DNA of 64,000 nt from the NCBI RefSeq assembly GCF_006540005.1, contig NZ_BJOC01000019.1, positions 1 through 64,000 of the forward strand. The letters are read 5' to 3'. The number at the start of each line of letters is the position of its first letter. Position 1 is the first letter of the stretch. The stretch is from Halomonas halmophila (GTDB lineage Bacteria; Pseudomonadota; Gammaproteobacteria; Pseudomonadales; Halomonadaceae). The translations under genes and the position numbers were made by a program. The notes under the pieces were generated by a model. It had not been told where the DNA came from, searched no databases, and saw only the letters and a program-made list of their open reading frames with translations. This document shows positions 1-10,420 of the stretch, one piece after another.

Positions 1-94
1 TTCCTTCTTCCTTCTTCCTTCTTCCTTCTTCCTTCTTCCTTCTTCCTTCTTCCTTCTTCCTTCTTCCTTCTTCCTTCTTCCTTCTTCCTTCTTC
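1..94. repeat. Heptanucleotide (TTCCTTC)n tandem array, truncated by window edge
   Basis: About 13 perfect copies of TTCCTTC run from the first base to the stop codon of the ppnN gene; no interruption is visible. The plus strand is pure pyrimidine and the minus strand pure purine (GAAGGAA units), and the array is a mirror repeat. The array continues beyond the window, so its true length is unknown. Being homopurine/homopyrimidine and mirror-symmetric, it could adopt triplex (H-DNA) structure and vary in copy number by slippage; both are inferences. It lies in the 3' untranslated region of ppnN. Confidence 0.95.
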
Positions 95-1454
95 AGCCCA
101 ACGTATAACAGGGCTCGTATTCGCCGGCGAGCTTCATGCGTCCCTGAGCGACGAAAGAGGTCAGCAACTCGTCCAGGCGTGCCATCAGCTGCGGTTCGGC
201 GTTGAGGCGGAAGGGGCCGTGGGACTCGATGCGGCGGATGCCGCGCTCCTTGACGTTGCCGGCGACGATCCCCGAGAAGGCGCGGCGCAGATTGGCCGCG
301 AGTTCGTGAACCGGTTGCTCGCGATGCAGGGCGAGGGCGGCCATGGAAGCGTGGTCCGGCTCGAAGGGTTCCTGGAAGTCGCGGTCGACATTGAGACGCC
401 AGTTGAAGTAGAAAGCATCCTGCCGGTTGCGGCGATAGGCGGTGACCTCATTGATGCCGGCCCGCATGGTGCGCGCGACCTCCACCGGGTCGTCGATGAT
501 GATGCGATACAGATTGCGCACGGATTCGCCGAGGGTATAGACGAGAAACTCGTCGATGCGTTTGAAGTAATCCGCGGAGTCGGGCGGGCCGGTGAAAATG
601 ACGGGCAACTCCATGTCGTCGTTGTCCGGGTGCAGCAGGATGCCCAGCAGGTAGAGGATCTCCTCGGCCGTGCCGACCCCGCCGGGAAAGACGATGATGC
701 CGTGGCCCAGGCGCACGAAGGCTTCCAGGCGCTTCTCGATGTCCGGCATCACCACCAGCTCGTTGACGATCGGATTGGGAGCCTCGGCGGCAATGATACC
801 GGGCTCCGAGACGCCCAGGTAGCGTCCCTCGCTGCGGCGCTGCTTGGCATGCGCCACATTGGCACCCTTCATCGGCCCCTTCATGGCACCCGGGCCACAA
901 CCGGTACAGATGTCCAGCTCGCGCAGTCCCAGGTGGTAGCCCACGTGCTTGGTGTAATCGTACTCTTCGCGCGAGATCGAGTGGCCGCCCCAGCAGACCA
1001 CCAGGCTGGGGTCACTGCTGGGTTTGAGGGTGCCGGCCTTGCGCAGTATGTGGAAGACCGCATTGGTGGTGCCTTCGGCCGTGGCGAGGTCGAACCGCTG
1101 GCGGGTCTGGATCTCGTTGTAGACATAGACGATATCCCTCAGCACCGATGACAGGTGTTCGCGAATACCGCGAATCATGCGACCGTCGACGAATGCCTCG
1201 GCAGGCGCATTCGAGAGCTGCAGGCGCACACCACGGTCCTGCTGGATGACCTCGATATCGAAATCCGGATAGGTCTCCATCAGGGCCAGGCCGTCATCGG
1301 TCGGGTTGCCCGAGTTCAATACGGCCAGGGCACAGCTGCGCAGCAGGTCATGCAGGCCGCTGCGTGAGGTATCGTGCAGGCGATTGACCTCCTGCTGAGA
1401 GAGAATTTCCAGGCTGCCTTCCGGCGAAATGGTACTGGAGATGGTGTCGGCCAT
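93..1454 (-). CDS. ppnN: Pyrimidine/purine nucleotide 5'-monophosphate nucleosidase PpnN
   Basis: A 453-residue protein, matching the length of E. coli PpnN (YgdH, 454). It belongs to the LOG/lysine-decarboxylase-like family and carries the hallmark PGGVGTAEE loop about 60 % along, preceded by a GCGPGAMKGPMKG segment. The family cleaves nucleoside 5'-monophosphates to free base and ribose 5-phosphate in the cytosol, and the E. coli enzyme is controlled by (p)ppGpp. An N-terminal extension of about 140 residues before the Rossmann core fits the PpnN architecture. The stop codon directly touches the heptamer array, so repeat-length change should not affect the protein. It is divergent from the LysR gene that follows. 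Confident family call; regulation by ppGpp is by analogy. Confidence 0.93.
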   Translation of the reverse strand: MADTISSTISPEGSLEILSQQEVNRLHDTSRSGLHDLLRSCALAVLNSGNPTDDGLALMETYPDFDIEVIQQDRGVRLQLSNAPAEAFVDGRMIRGIREHLSSVLRDIVYVYNEIQTRQRFDLATAEGTTNAVFHILRKAGTLKPSSDPSLVVCWGGHSISREEYDYTKHVGYHLGLRELDICTGCGPGAMKGPMKGANVAHAKQRRSEGRYLGVSEPGIIAAEAPNPIVNELVVMPDIEKRLEAFVRLGHGIIVFPGGVGTAEEILYLLGILLHPDNDDMELPVIFTGPPDSADYFKRIDEFLVYTLGESVRNLYRIIIDDPVEVARTMRAGINEVTAYRRNRQDAFYFNWRLNVDRDFQEPFEPDHASMAALALHREQPVHELAANLRRAFSGIVAGNVKERGIRRIESHGPFRLNAEPQLMARLDELLTSFVAQGRMKLAGEYEPCYTLG

Positions 1455-1642
1455 GCAGGGCTTCCGTGTCGCAGAACAAAGGGGTTGTCGCCTCGCTCGC
1501 TACCGACTGGTGATTACCGGACTCGATCGAAGCGAGAGTTTTCGATGCTACCACGGCCCCCTGGCCCGTGCAGCGCTGCGGCGATCGCGTCGAGCTGATA
1601 GAATCCATAAAGCCGGATTCCTGTACAGCGATGTCATGCGCC

Positions 1643-2539
1643 ATGTTCAATGCCCAATACTTCCGCACTTTCATCACGCTGGTCGAGACCGGTAGTTTCA
1701 CGCGTACCGCGCGTCGCCTGGAAATGACCCAGCCCGGGGTCAGTCAGCATGTTCGCAAGCTCGAACAGTATCTGGGGCGCTCCCTGCTGGAGCGGCAGGG
1801 CCGGCGTTTCGCATTGACCGAGGCGGGGCGCCGGGCCTATGACTATGCCCTCAAGCTGTTCGCCGAGCATGAGCAGTTCCGGCACTCCCTGGATGACGAG
1901 AGCCTGGACAGCGGCGAATGCCGACTTGCCTCGCCGGGTAGCGTCGGCCTGATGCTGTACCCGTTCATTCTCGGTCAGCAGCAGATGTATACCGGCCTGA
2001 CGGTGAGCTATAGCTTTGCCTTCAACAACGAGATTGTCTCCGATGTCATTGCCGGTCGCCATGACCTGGGCATCGTCACCGAAGCGGTACGCCATCCGGA
2101 CATCGATTGCGTGCACTGGCATCAGGAGCCGCTGTGCCTGGTGGTGCCGGCCGACTTTACCGGCAGCGGGCTCACCGACCTGATGGGCATCGGCTTCATT
2201 GCCTATGCCGACGGGGTCTATCACGCGGATAGCCTGCTGCGTGGCAATTTTCCCGGCGAATTCCGCTCCATGAGCCACTTTCCGCGTCAGGGCTTCACCA
2301 ACGAGGTCTCCATGGTGCTGGATGCGGTGGCGCGTGGCCTGGGATTCACGGTGGTGTCGCGGCTGGTACTCGAGACCTCGCCCTGGCGTCGCCAGGTCAA
2401 GGAATTCCCGTTGGCGCAGTCGGTGGACGAGAACCTCCACCTGGTGACGCGACGCGGTAGTCGCATGCCCAGGCGTTACACGCGATTGCTCGATGCCTTC
2501 CGTGAACATCGCCATCAGGAACGCTACGGTCACGGCTGA
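1643..2539 (+). CDS. LysR-family transcriptional regulator
   Basis: A 298-residue LysR-type regulator. The N-terminal winged helix-turn-helix is clear in residues 1-60 (FRTFITLVETGSFTRTARRL, then TQPGVSQHVRKLE). A periplasmic-binding-protein-like effector domain follows. The start at 1643 (MFNAQYF) is chosen because it puts the helix-turn-helix at the usual distance from the N-terminus; in-frame ATGs at 1631 and 1568 are also open but add residues not typical of the family. It is divergent from ppnN (188-bp gap) and convergent with gcvP. LysR regulators often control a neighbouring divergent gene, but no operator was identified and the target and effector are unknown. Confidence 0.85.
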   Translation: MFNAQYFRTFITLVETGSFTRTARRLEMTQPGVSQHVRKLEQYLGRSLLERQGRRFALTEAGRRAYDYALKLFAEHEQFRHSLDDESLDSGECRLASPGSVGLMLYPFILGQQQMYTGLTVSYSFAFNNEIVSDVIAGRHDLGIVTEAVRHPDIDCVHWHQEPLCLVVPADFTGSGLTDLMGIGFIAYADGVYHADSLLRGNFPGEFRSMSHFPRQGFTNEVSMVLDAVARGLGFTVVSRLVLETSPWRRQVKEFPLAQSVDENLHLVTRRGSRMPRRYTRLLDAFREHRHQERYGHG

Positions 2540-2584
2540 AGGCCGCCCGGCCCCGACAGACGAGGCCAGGCGGGAGGGTGGCGT

Positions 2585-5479
<2,895 letters not shown>

Positions 5480-5546
5480 GACTTACCTTTTGTGACGTTC
5501 GGCACGCGAACCTTGTCCTCGGGTGCCGATGACGAGAGGGGGGCAG

Positions 5547-5565
5547 GCCCGGTCGTCCACCGGGC
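5547..5565 (-). other. Intercistronic GC-rich hairpin between gcvH and gcvP
   Basis: A 6-bp inverted repeat GCCCGG/CCGGGC with a 7-nt loop lies in the 101-bp gap between gcvH and gcvP. No T-tract follows on the minus strand, so it is more likely an mRNA-stability or partial attenuation element than a terminator. Function not demonstrated. Confidence 0.4.
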
Positions 5566-5580
5566 TGCAGGGAAAGCGAC

Positions 5581-5973
5581 TTATTCTTCGGCGGCGGCGA
5601 TGGCCTGGTAGGCATCGGCGTCGAGCAGATCCTCGAGCTCGGATGCGTCCTCGAGGCGGAGCTTCATGATCCAGGCATCTTCATAGGGCGACTCATTGAT
5701 CGACTCCGGAGCATCCTCCAGCGACTTGTTGACCGCCACGACTTCACCGGAGACCGGCGCATACAGGTCGGAGGCGGCCTTTACCGATTCGACCACGCCG
5801 AATTCGTCACCCTTGGCCAGCGAGGCCCCCACTTCGGGCAGTTCGACGAAGACGACGTCGCCCAGGGATTGCTGGGCATGATCGGTGACGCCGATGGTCA
5901 CGGTGCCATCACCATTATCCAGGATCCATTCATGGCTGTCGGCGTAGCGTAGATTGGCAGGGATAGCGCTCAT
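5581..5973 (-). CDS. gcvH: Glycine cleavage system H protein
   Basis: A 130-residue lipoyl-carrier protein (E. coli GcvH: 129). The lipoylated lysine is K65 in [19 protein letters not shown], exactly the family position, and the N-terminal RYADSHEW and [10 protein letters not shown] segments are conserved. It shuttles the aminomethyl and dihydrolipoyl intermediates between GcvP, GcvT and lipoamide dehydrogenase. An AGGA ribosome binding site sits about 7 bases before the ATG. It is the first gene of the minus-strand gcvH-gcvP unit and is divergent from the symporter-gcvT unit across 580 bp of non-coding DNA. Confidence 0.97.
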   Translation of the reverse strand: MSAIPANLRYADSHEWILDNGDGTVTIGVTDHAQQSLGDVVFVELPEVGASLAKGDEFGVVESVKAASDLYAPVSGEVVAVNKSLEDAPESINESPYEDAWIMKLRLEDASELEDLLDADAYQAIAAAEE

Positions 5974-6553
5974 GCTGGTTTCCTATATGAAATATGTTGA
6001 TTGAATTGCTGCAGATCCTAACGCCATCACGGCCGTTTGGCGAGCCTGAAGGCGTTCGAGGGTGGCTGGATATCCTCTTTTACTGCCCATCATAGAAAAC
6101 CCCGCGGGAATTGCCTATGCAGAAGGGCGGAAGAATTTGCCGTTCCGGGTCGAACCACCTGATGGGAGCTGGCGGTGAGCCGCTGTGGGATCTCGGTCGA
6201 CCTGCCTGGCTGCCGGAGGCTCGCGCGCCTCGGGGGCAAGAGGCTTGTCGACGGGTCAGGGGCTGGCTTAGAGTATACCTTGTTTCTTATAGGAAACACC
6301 GGTCTCGGCGGCATGCGCACTGCGCCGATGGCGAGATCAGGACGATGCGGTGCTCAGGAAGGTCAGTGGCTATACTTTGTCCTGTCTGGATGCAGAATCC
6401 CGATATTTTCCCATACGGGGCTGGAGCGCCAACGGAAGGATTCGCTATGGTAGGCGCGTTCGTACCATCGCGGTTCAAGCCGCCATGTCAGGCCATGCAT
6501 CGGGACATGACAATACCCCGAGTGCATAACAAAAAATCTGAGGGAGACGTAAC
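5974..6553. other. 580-bp divergent non-coding region between gcvH and symporter-gcvT
   Basis: The longest non-coding stretch in the window. It must hold promoters for both the gcvH-gcvP and the symporter-gcvT units. Weak -10-like sequences (TATACT near 6371; TATACC near 6275) are visible but without good -35 partners. Reading frames inside it (for example 6111-6566) have no family resemblance, lack good ribosome binding sites and run into the symporter start. I searched by eye for glycine-riboswitch signatures on both strands and found none convincing. Long transcribed leaders or a small RNA remain possible. Confidence 0.6.
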
Positions 6554-7933
6554 GTGGAAACCTTGACCAATATACTGACGTCGATCGAGAGCGTCGTCTG
6601 GGGCCCCTTGATGCTGCTGTTGCTGCTGGGGGTCGGCCTCTATCTGCAACTGGGGCTCAAACTGTTGCCCATCCGCAAGCTGGGCATGGGCTTCAAGTTG
6701 TTGTGGGGCGGGCGCACGACGCCCGCGGATGACCGCAAGGACGGTGAGGTCTCGCCGTTCAATGCCCTGATGACGTCGCTGTCGGCGACCATCGGTACCG
6801 GCAACATCGCTGGCGTTGCGACCGCCATCTTCCTGGGCGGCCCGGGTGCCGTGTTCTGGATGTGGATCACGGCGCTGGTTGGCATGGCCACCAAGTTTGC
6901 CGAGGCCGTGCTCGCCGTGCGGTATCGCGAGGTCGACGAGGCCGGTGATCACGTCGGTGGCCCCATGTATTACATCCGCAATGGCCTGGGCAAGAAGTGG
7001 GGCTGGCTCGGCATGGCCTTTGCGCTGTTCGGCGCCGTGGCAGCCTTCGGCATCGGCAACACCGTTCAGTCCAACTCGGTTGCCGACGGCCTCGGCGAGT
7101 CCCTGGGCATTCCCCACTGGGTCACCGGGCTGGTGATCATGGTACTGGCCGGTGCGGTCATCCTGGGCGGGATCAAGCGTATCGCCAAGGTTGCCGGCAA
7201 GCTGGTGCCCGTCATGGCCGTGGCCTACATCGTCTGTGGTCTGCTGGTGCTGTTCATCAATGCCGACCAGATCGGTACGGCGCTCGGCATGATCTTCACC
7301 CATGCCTTCACGCCGATTTCCGCTGCAGGTGGTTTCGCTGGCGCGGCGGTCGCCAAGGCCATCCAGTTCGGCGTGGCACGTGGTGTCTTCTCCAACGAGG
7401 CGGGCCTGGGCAGCGCACCCATCGCGCATGCAGCGGCGCAGACCAAGAATCCGGTGCGTCAGGGCCTGATCGCCATGCTCGGCACCTTCATCGACACCAT
7501 CGTGGTCTGCACCATCACGGCGCTGGCCATCCTGACGACCGCCTGGACGTCCGGCGAGACAGGGGCCGCCCTGACGGCGATGTCGTTCAATGAGGCACTG
7601 CCCGGCGTCGGTCAGTATGTGGTCTCCTTCGCGCTCGCCGTCTTCGCCTTCACCACCATCCTTGGCTGGGCCTTCTATGGCGAGAAGTGCTTCGAGTTCC
7701 TGTTCGGTGTAGGCGCCATCAAGTTCTATCGAGTGGTCTACATCCTGGCGATCTTCGTCGGCTCGGTGCTGCCGCTGGGCTTCGTGTGGCTGCTGGCCAG
7801 TGTCTTCAACGCCATGATGGCGATTCCCAACCTGATCGCTCTGGCGCTGCTGTCACCCGTGGTCTTCAAGCTCAGTCGTGACTACTTCGACGGCAAGGAA
7901 GTCCTGCCGGGCGAGGATCTCGACAAGTCATGA
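6554..7933 (+). CDS. Alanine or glycine:cation symporter family protein (AGCS)
   Basis: A 459-residue polytopic inner-membrane protein of the AGCS (AlsT/AgcS/DagA) family, which couples uptake of alanine or glycine to Na+ or H+. Family signatures are visible: SLSATIGTGNIAGVATAIFLGGPGAVFWMW near residue 75-105, and FSNEAGLGSAPIAHAAA near residue 280-295. About ten to eleven hydrophobic segments are evident. The start is GTG at 6554 with AGGGAG 8 bases upstream. It is followed after 66 bp by gcvT on the same strand, which argues that glycine is a physiological substrate feeding the cleavage system. Substrate preference (Ala versus Gly) cannot be read from the sequence. Confidence 0.9.
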   Translation: METLTNILTSIESVVWGPLMLLLLLGVGLYLQLGLKLLPIRKLGMGFKLLWGGRTTPADDRKDGEVSPFNALMTSLSATIGTGNIAGVATAIFLGGPGAVFWMWITALVGMATKFAEAVLAVRYREVDEAGDHVGGPMYYIRNGLGKKWGWLGMAFALFGAVAAFGIGNTVQSNSVADGLGESLGIPHWVTGLVIMVLAGAVILGGIKRIAKVAGKLVPVMAVAYIVCGLLVLFINADQIGTALGMIFTHAFTPISAAGGFAGAAVAKAIQFGVARGVFSNEAGLGSAPIAHAAAQTKNPVRQGLIAMLGTFIDTIVVCTITALAILTTAWTSGETGAALTAMSFNEALPGVGQYVVSFALAVFAFTTILGWAFYGEKCFEFLFGVGAIKFYRVVYILAIFVGSVLPLGFVWLLASVFNAMMAIPNLIALALLSPVVFKLSRDYFDGKEVLPGEDLDKS

Positions 7934-7943
7934 TGACGACGAC

Positions 7944-7973
7944 ATGGCCGGCTCGAAGCCGGCCATCTTCTTT
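7944..7973 (+). terminator. Stem-loop with imperfect T-tract between symporter and gcvT
   Basis: A perfect 9-bp inverted repeat ATGGCCGGC/GCCGGCCAT with a 5-nt loop, followed by CTTCTTT. The T-tract is interrupted, so partial termination or read-through into gcvT is likely; it would lower gcvT expression relative to the symporter. Inferred from structure only. Confidence 0.5.
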
Positions 7974-7999
7974 GCGTCACGATAAGGGTTTGCCAGGCG

Positions 8000-9109
8000 A
8001 TGAACGAACAACGCAAGACTCCGCTCCATGACCTGCATGTGGAACTGGGGGCCCGGATGGTGCCCTTTGCCGGCTATTCGATGCCGGTGCAGTTTCCCCT
8101 GGGGGTCAAGAAGGAGCATGAACACACACGCCAGGCCTGTGGCCTGTTCGATGTCTCCCATATGGGGCAGGTGGTATTGCGCGGCCCGAACCCGGCCGAG
8201 GCCCTGGAGACCCTGGTGCCGTCCGATCTGGTCGGCCTCGCCGAGGGTGCCCAGCGTTACGGCCTCCTGACCGGCGAGCAGGGCGGCATCCTGGATGATC
8301 TGATGATCGTCAATGGCGGCGAGCATCTCTATCTGGTCGTCAATGCTGCCTGCAAGGACCAGGATATCGCTCACCTGAAGCACGGCCTGGCGGATCATGA
8401 CATCGAGGTGCTGGACCGTGGACTGCTCGCGCTCCAGGGGCCGCAGGCGGTTGCTGTCATGCAGCGGCACTGCCCGGCGGCCTGTGAGCTGGTGTTCATG
8501 CAGCATGCCCGCTGCATGATCGATGATATCGAGGTCTGGGTCAGCCGCAGTGGCTATACCGGGGAAGATGGCTTCGAGCTCTCGGTTCCTGCGGATGCCA
8601 CCGAGACGCTTGCGAGGCGCCTGCTGAGCGAGCCGGAAGTCGAGGCCATCGGGCTGGGCGCACGCGATTCGTTGCGGCTCGAGGCCGGTCTTTGCCTTTA
8701 CGGCCATGATCTGGACACCTCGACCACGCCGGTGGAAGCCGGGCTCATCTGGGCCATCGGCAAACCGCGCCGGCGTGGGGGAGAACGTCCCGGTGGCTTC
8801 CCCGGTGCCGATATCATCCTCCACCAGGTGGCCGAGAAGGATCATCGGCGCAAACGCGTTGGCCTGCTGGGTGAGGGCCGGGCTCCGGTCCGCGAAGGGG
8901 CCGAACTCTTCGATGATCAGGGGCAGCCGATCGGCGTCGTCTGTTCGGGTGGTTTCGGGCCGAGTGTCGGTCGACCGGTGGCCATGGGCTACGTGGCCAT
9001 CGGACAGGCCGAGCCGGGGCAGGTGGTGCAAGCGCAGGTCCGCGGCAAGCGCCTGCCGATGACCGTGACGCGCATGCCCTTCGTGACTCCGGGGTATCAT
9101 CGAGGCTGA
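8000..9109 (+). CDS. gcvT: Aminomethyltransferase, T protein of glycine cleavage system
   Basis: A 369-residue GcvT (E. coli: 364). It transfers the methylene group from the H-protein lipoyl arm to tetrahydrofolate and releases ammonia. Seen: N-terminal TPLHDLHVELGARMVPFAGY, folate-binding residues in LFDVSHMGQ, the SGYTGEDGFEL motif, and the RDSLRLEAGLCLYGHDL segment near residue 220, all family hallmarks. It lies 66 bp downstream of the symporter and is followed by a strong intrinsic terminator. A paralogous fold, YgfZ, is encoded at 19806-20843; the two are distinguished by the YgfZ-specific KGCYTGQE motif, which is absent here. Confidence 0.97.
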   Translation: MNEQRKTPLHDLHVELGARMVPFAGYSMPVQFPLGVKKEHEHTRQACGLFDVSHMGQVVLRGPNPAEALETLVPSDLVGLAEGAQRYGLLTGEQGGILDDLMIVNGGEHLYLVVNAACKDQDIAHLKHGLADHDIEVLDRGLLALQGPQAVAVMQRHCPAACELVFMQHARCMIDDIEVWVSRSGYTGEDGFELSVPADATETLARRLLSEPEVEAIGLGARDSLRLEAGLCLYGHDLDTSTTPVEAGLIWAIGKPRRRGGERPGGFPGADIILHQVAEKDHRRKRVGLLGEGRAPVREGAELFDDQGQPIGVVCSGGFGPSVGRPVAMGYVAIGQAEPGQVVQAQVRGKRLPMTVTRMPFVTPGYHRG

Positions 9110-9110
9110 T

Positions 9111-9123
9111 TTATACCGTTATC
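9111..9123. repeat. 13-bp intergenic motif, copy 1 of 3
   Basis: TTATACCGTTATC, starting two bases after the gcvT stop codon. Identical 13-mers occur at 23786-23798 and 32735-32747, all in non-coding gaps and all on the plus strand. Flanking bases differ, so the conserved unit is the 13-mer itself. Its reverse complement ends in GGTATAA, resembling a -10 box. Function unknown. Confidence 0.8.
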
Positions 9124-9148
9124 ATGTCTTTGGTGGGAAAACCAGCAA

Positions 9149-9173
9149 CGACTGCCTTCGGGCGGTCGTTTTT
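9149..9173 (+). terminator. Intrinsic terminator of the symporter-gcvT unit
   Basis: An 8-bp stem CGACTGCC/GGCGGTCG (one G-U pair) with a TTCG tetraloop, followed at once by five T residues. A textbook rho-independent terminator, 40 bp after gcvT. Confidence 0.93.
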
Positions 9174-9210
9174 CGTCAGTGGGGCGCCAAGGGGCTGACG
9201 CCTAAGGTAC

Positions 9211-9834
9211 CTACAGACGAATGGCGCGAAAGGTCAGGCTGATGCGCAACCCCCTGTGGCGCCGGTCGGGCAGGCAGTGCTCGAGCAGTGACTGGACCCC
9301 CGCGCCCATCAGCAGGAGGCTGTCATCCGGCTGATCGACGTTGAAGGCGCTCGCTCGCCGGTCCTTCCAACGAAAGCGCAAGGGCCTGTCACTGCCCAGG
9401 CTGACGGCGGCAATGACGGGCGTCGGGCCGAGCTCGGGCTCATTGTCACTGTGCCAGCCCATGCGATGCTGCCCATGTGCGTAACGATTGATCAGTACGC
9501 TGTTGAAGTCGGTTCGAATGCCTTCCTGCTCCAGCCTTGCCTCGAGTGCTCGGCGAATCGCCGTGACCCAGGGGTGCCAGGCCACCGGAGCAAACTCCTG
9601 GCCCGAGTAGCGATAACGGGCATCGCCCATCCACACCTGATGGCGCGGTATGGGGTGCTCGCGCCCGAAGAGTCGCAGCCCGGGCTGCTGCCAGTCGAGC
9701 TCGGCATCCAGGCATGTCAGTGCCCGGGCGGCTTCATGCTGGCCCAGCAACCCGGGGTATCGGGTCAGGGGCGGCGAGTCCAGCAGTGGCATTCCACCAT
9801 GCGCAGGGTCGAGGAGAGACATGATCGACAGCAT
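9211..9834 (-). CDS. alkB: AlkB-like alpha-ketoglutarate-dependent dioxygenase
   Basis: A 207-residue Fe(II)/2-oxoglutarate dioxygenase of the AlkB family (ALKBH2/3-like size). The metal ligands are H128 and D130 in MGWHSDNE and probably H186 in LLEHCLPD; the 2-oxoglutarate-binding arginines are in RRHRGLRISLTFR near the C-terminus. The N-x-L-x-N-x-Y segment NSVLINRYAHG just before the HxD is conserved. These enzymes oxidatively remove alkyl groups from DNA or RNA bases. Start at 9834 is preferred over an upstream frame because AGGCGG lies about 8 bases before it and because it starts downstream of the PAP2 stop codon. Whether it is a true DNA-repair AlkB or acts on another substrate is undetermined. 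Confidence 0.88.
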   Translation of the reverse strand: MLSIMSLLDPAHGGMPLLDSPPLTRYPGLLGQHEAARALTCLDAELDWQQPGLRLFGREHPIPRHQVWMGDARYRYSGQEFAPVAWHPWVTAIRRALEARLEQEGIRTDFNSVLINRYAHGQHRMGWHSDNEPELGPTPVIAAVSLGSDRPLRFRWKDRRASAFNVDQPDDSLLLMGAGVQSLLEHCLPDRRHRGLRISLTFRAIRL

Positions 9835-9871
9835 GCCATCCGCCTGGGTGGCGCGGCCAGTCGTTGGCCTG

Positions 9872-10420
9872 TCAGCCCTGACCGGTGAGGCCCAGGCTGG
9901 CGAGGGCGAAGGCATAGCCGATGAAGCCGCCGGCGACCACATCACTGATGTAGTGCAGGCCGAGGCCGACCCGGGAAATGGCGATCAGGATCACGATCGG
10001 CAGCAACCAGGGAGCCAGCCAGGCGCTATGCGTGAGGGTCAGGGCGAGAAACATCACGGCGTGCATGGTATGCCCGCTGGGGAAACTGTAACGATCCCGG
10101 GCCGGCTCGTTGCAGGCAATGGTCTGAAAGGTGATGAAAGGTCGCTCGCGGCACAGGCGTGTCTTGACCAGGCGGTAGAAGACGATCGCCACCAGTGCGG
10201 TGACGCTGTATTGCAGCATCAGCCGCCAGGCCGCGGACCCTTCATGAATCAGCGGTTGTGCGGCAATCAGGACCACCCACAAGGGCCAGTCGCCGGCGCG
10301 GCTGGCCAGACGCAGGCTGGCCAGCCAGCGGCGATGGATGCTGAAGCCGGCCATCCACTGGCATAGTTGCCATTCGAGCAGGTCGAGTCGTTCAAACACG
10401 GCAGTGCTGCGTATTTTCAT
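9872..10420 (-). CDS. PAP2-family membrane phosphatase
   Basis: A 182-residue type-2 phosphatidic acid phosphatase-like membrane protein. All three catalytic motifs are present: KTRLCRERPF (C1), FPSGHTMH (C2) and SRVGLGLHYISDV (C3), and there are about five hydrophobic segments. Such enzymes dephosphorylate phosphatidate, undecaprenyl pyrophosphate or lipid A phosphates at the periplasmic face. The start at 10420 (MKIRSTAVF) has a strong GGGAGG Shine-Dalgarno about 8 bases upstream. Its 5' end overlaps the 3' end of the glycosyltransferase by 29 bp, suggesting co-transcription and perhaps a shared role in lipid or glycolipid metabolism. Exact substrate unknown. Confidence 0.88.
   Translation of the reverse strand: MKIRSTAVFERLDLLEWQLCQWMAGFSIHRRWLASLRLASRAGDWPLWVVLIAAQPLIHEGSAAWRLMLQYSVTALVAIVFYRLVKTRLCRERPFITFQTIACNEPARDRYSFPSGHTMHAVMFLALTLTHSAWLAPWLLPIVILIAISRVGLGLHYISDVVAGGFIGYAFALASLGLTGQG

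Noticed and set aside
6121-6200. tRNA-like segment (GGGTCGAACC)
   Set aside because: It lacks a GTTCRANNC T-loop, an acceptor stem and the anticodon arm.
5974-6553. Glycine riboswitch
   Set aside because: Expected from context, but neither strand shows the conserved aptamer core segments (such as a CGCCGAAGG-like loop with a CTCTCAGGCAAA-like partner); GCGCCAACGGAAGG near 6427 is only a superficial match.
6111-6566. 151-residue frame in the gcvH-symporter gap
   Set aside because: No family resemblance, Arg/Pro/Cys-rich shadow-like composition, poor ribosome binding site, and it overlaps the real symporter start.
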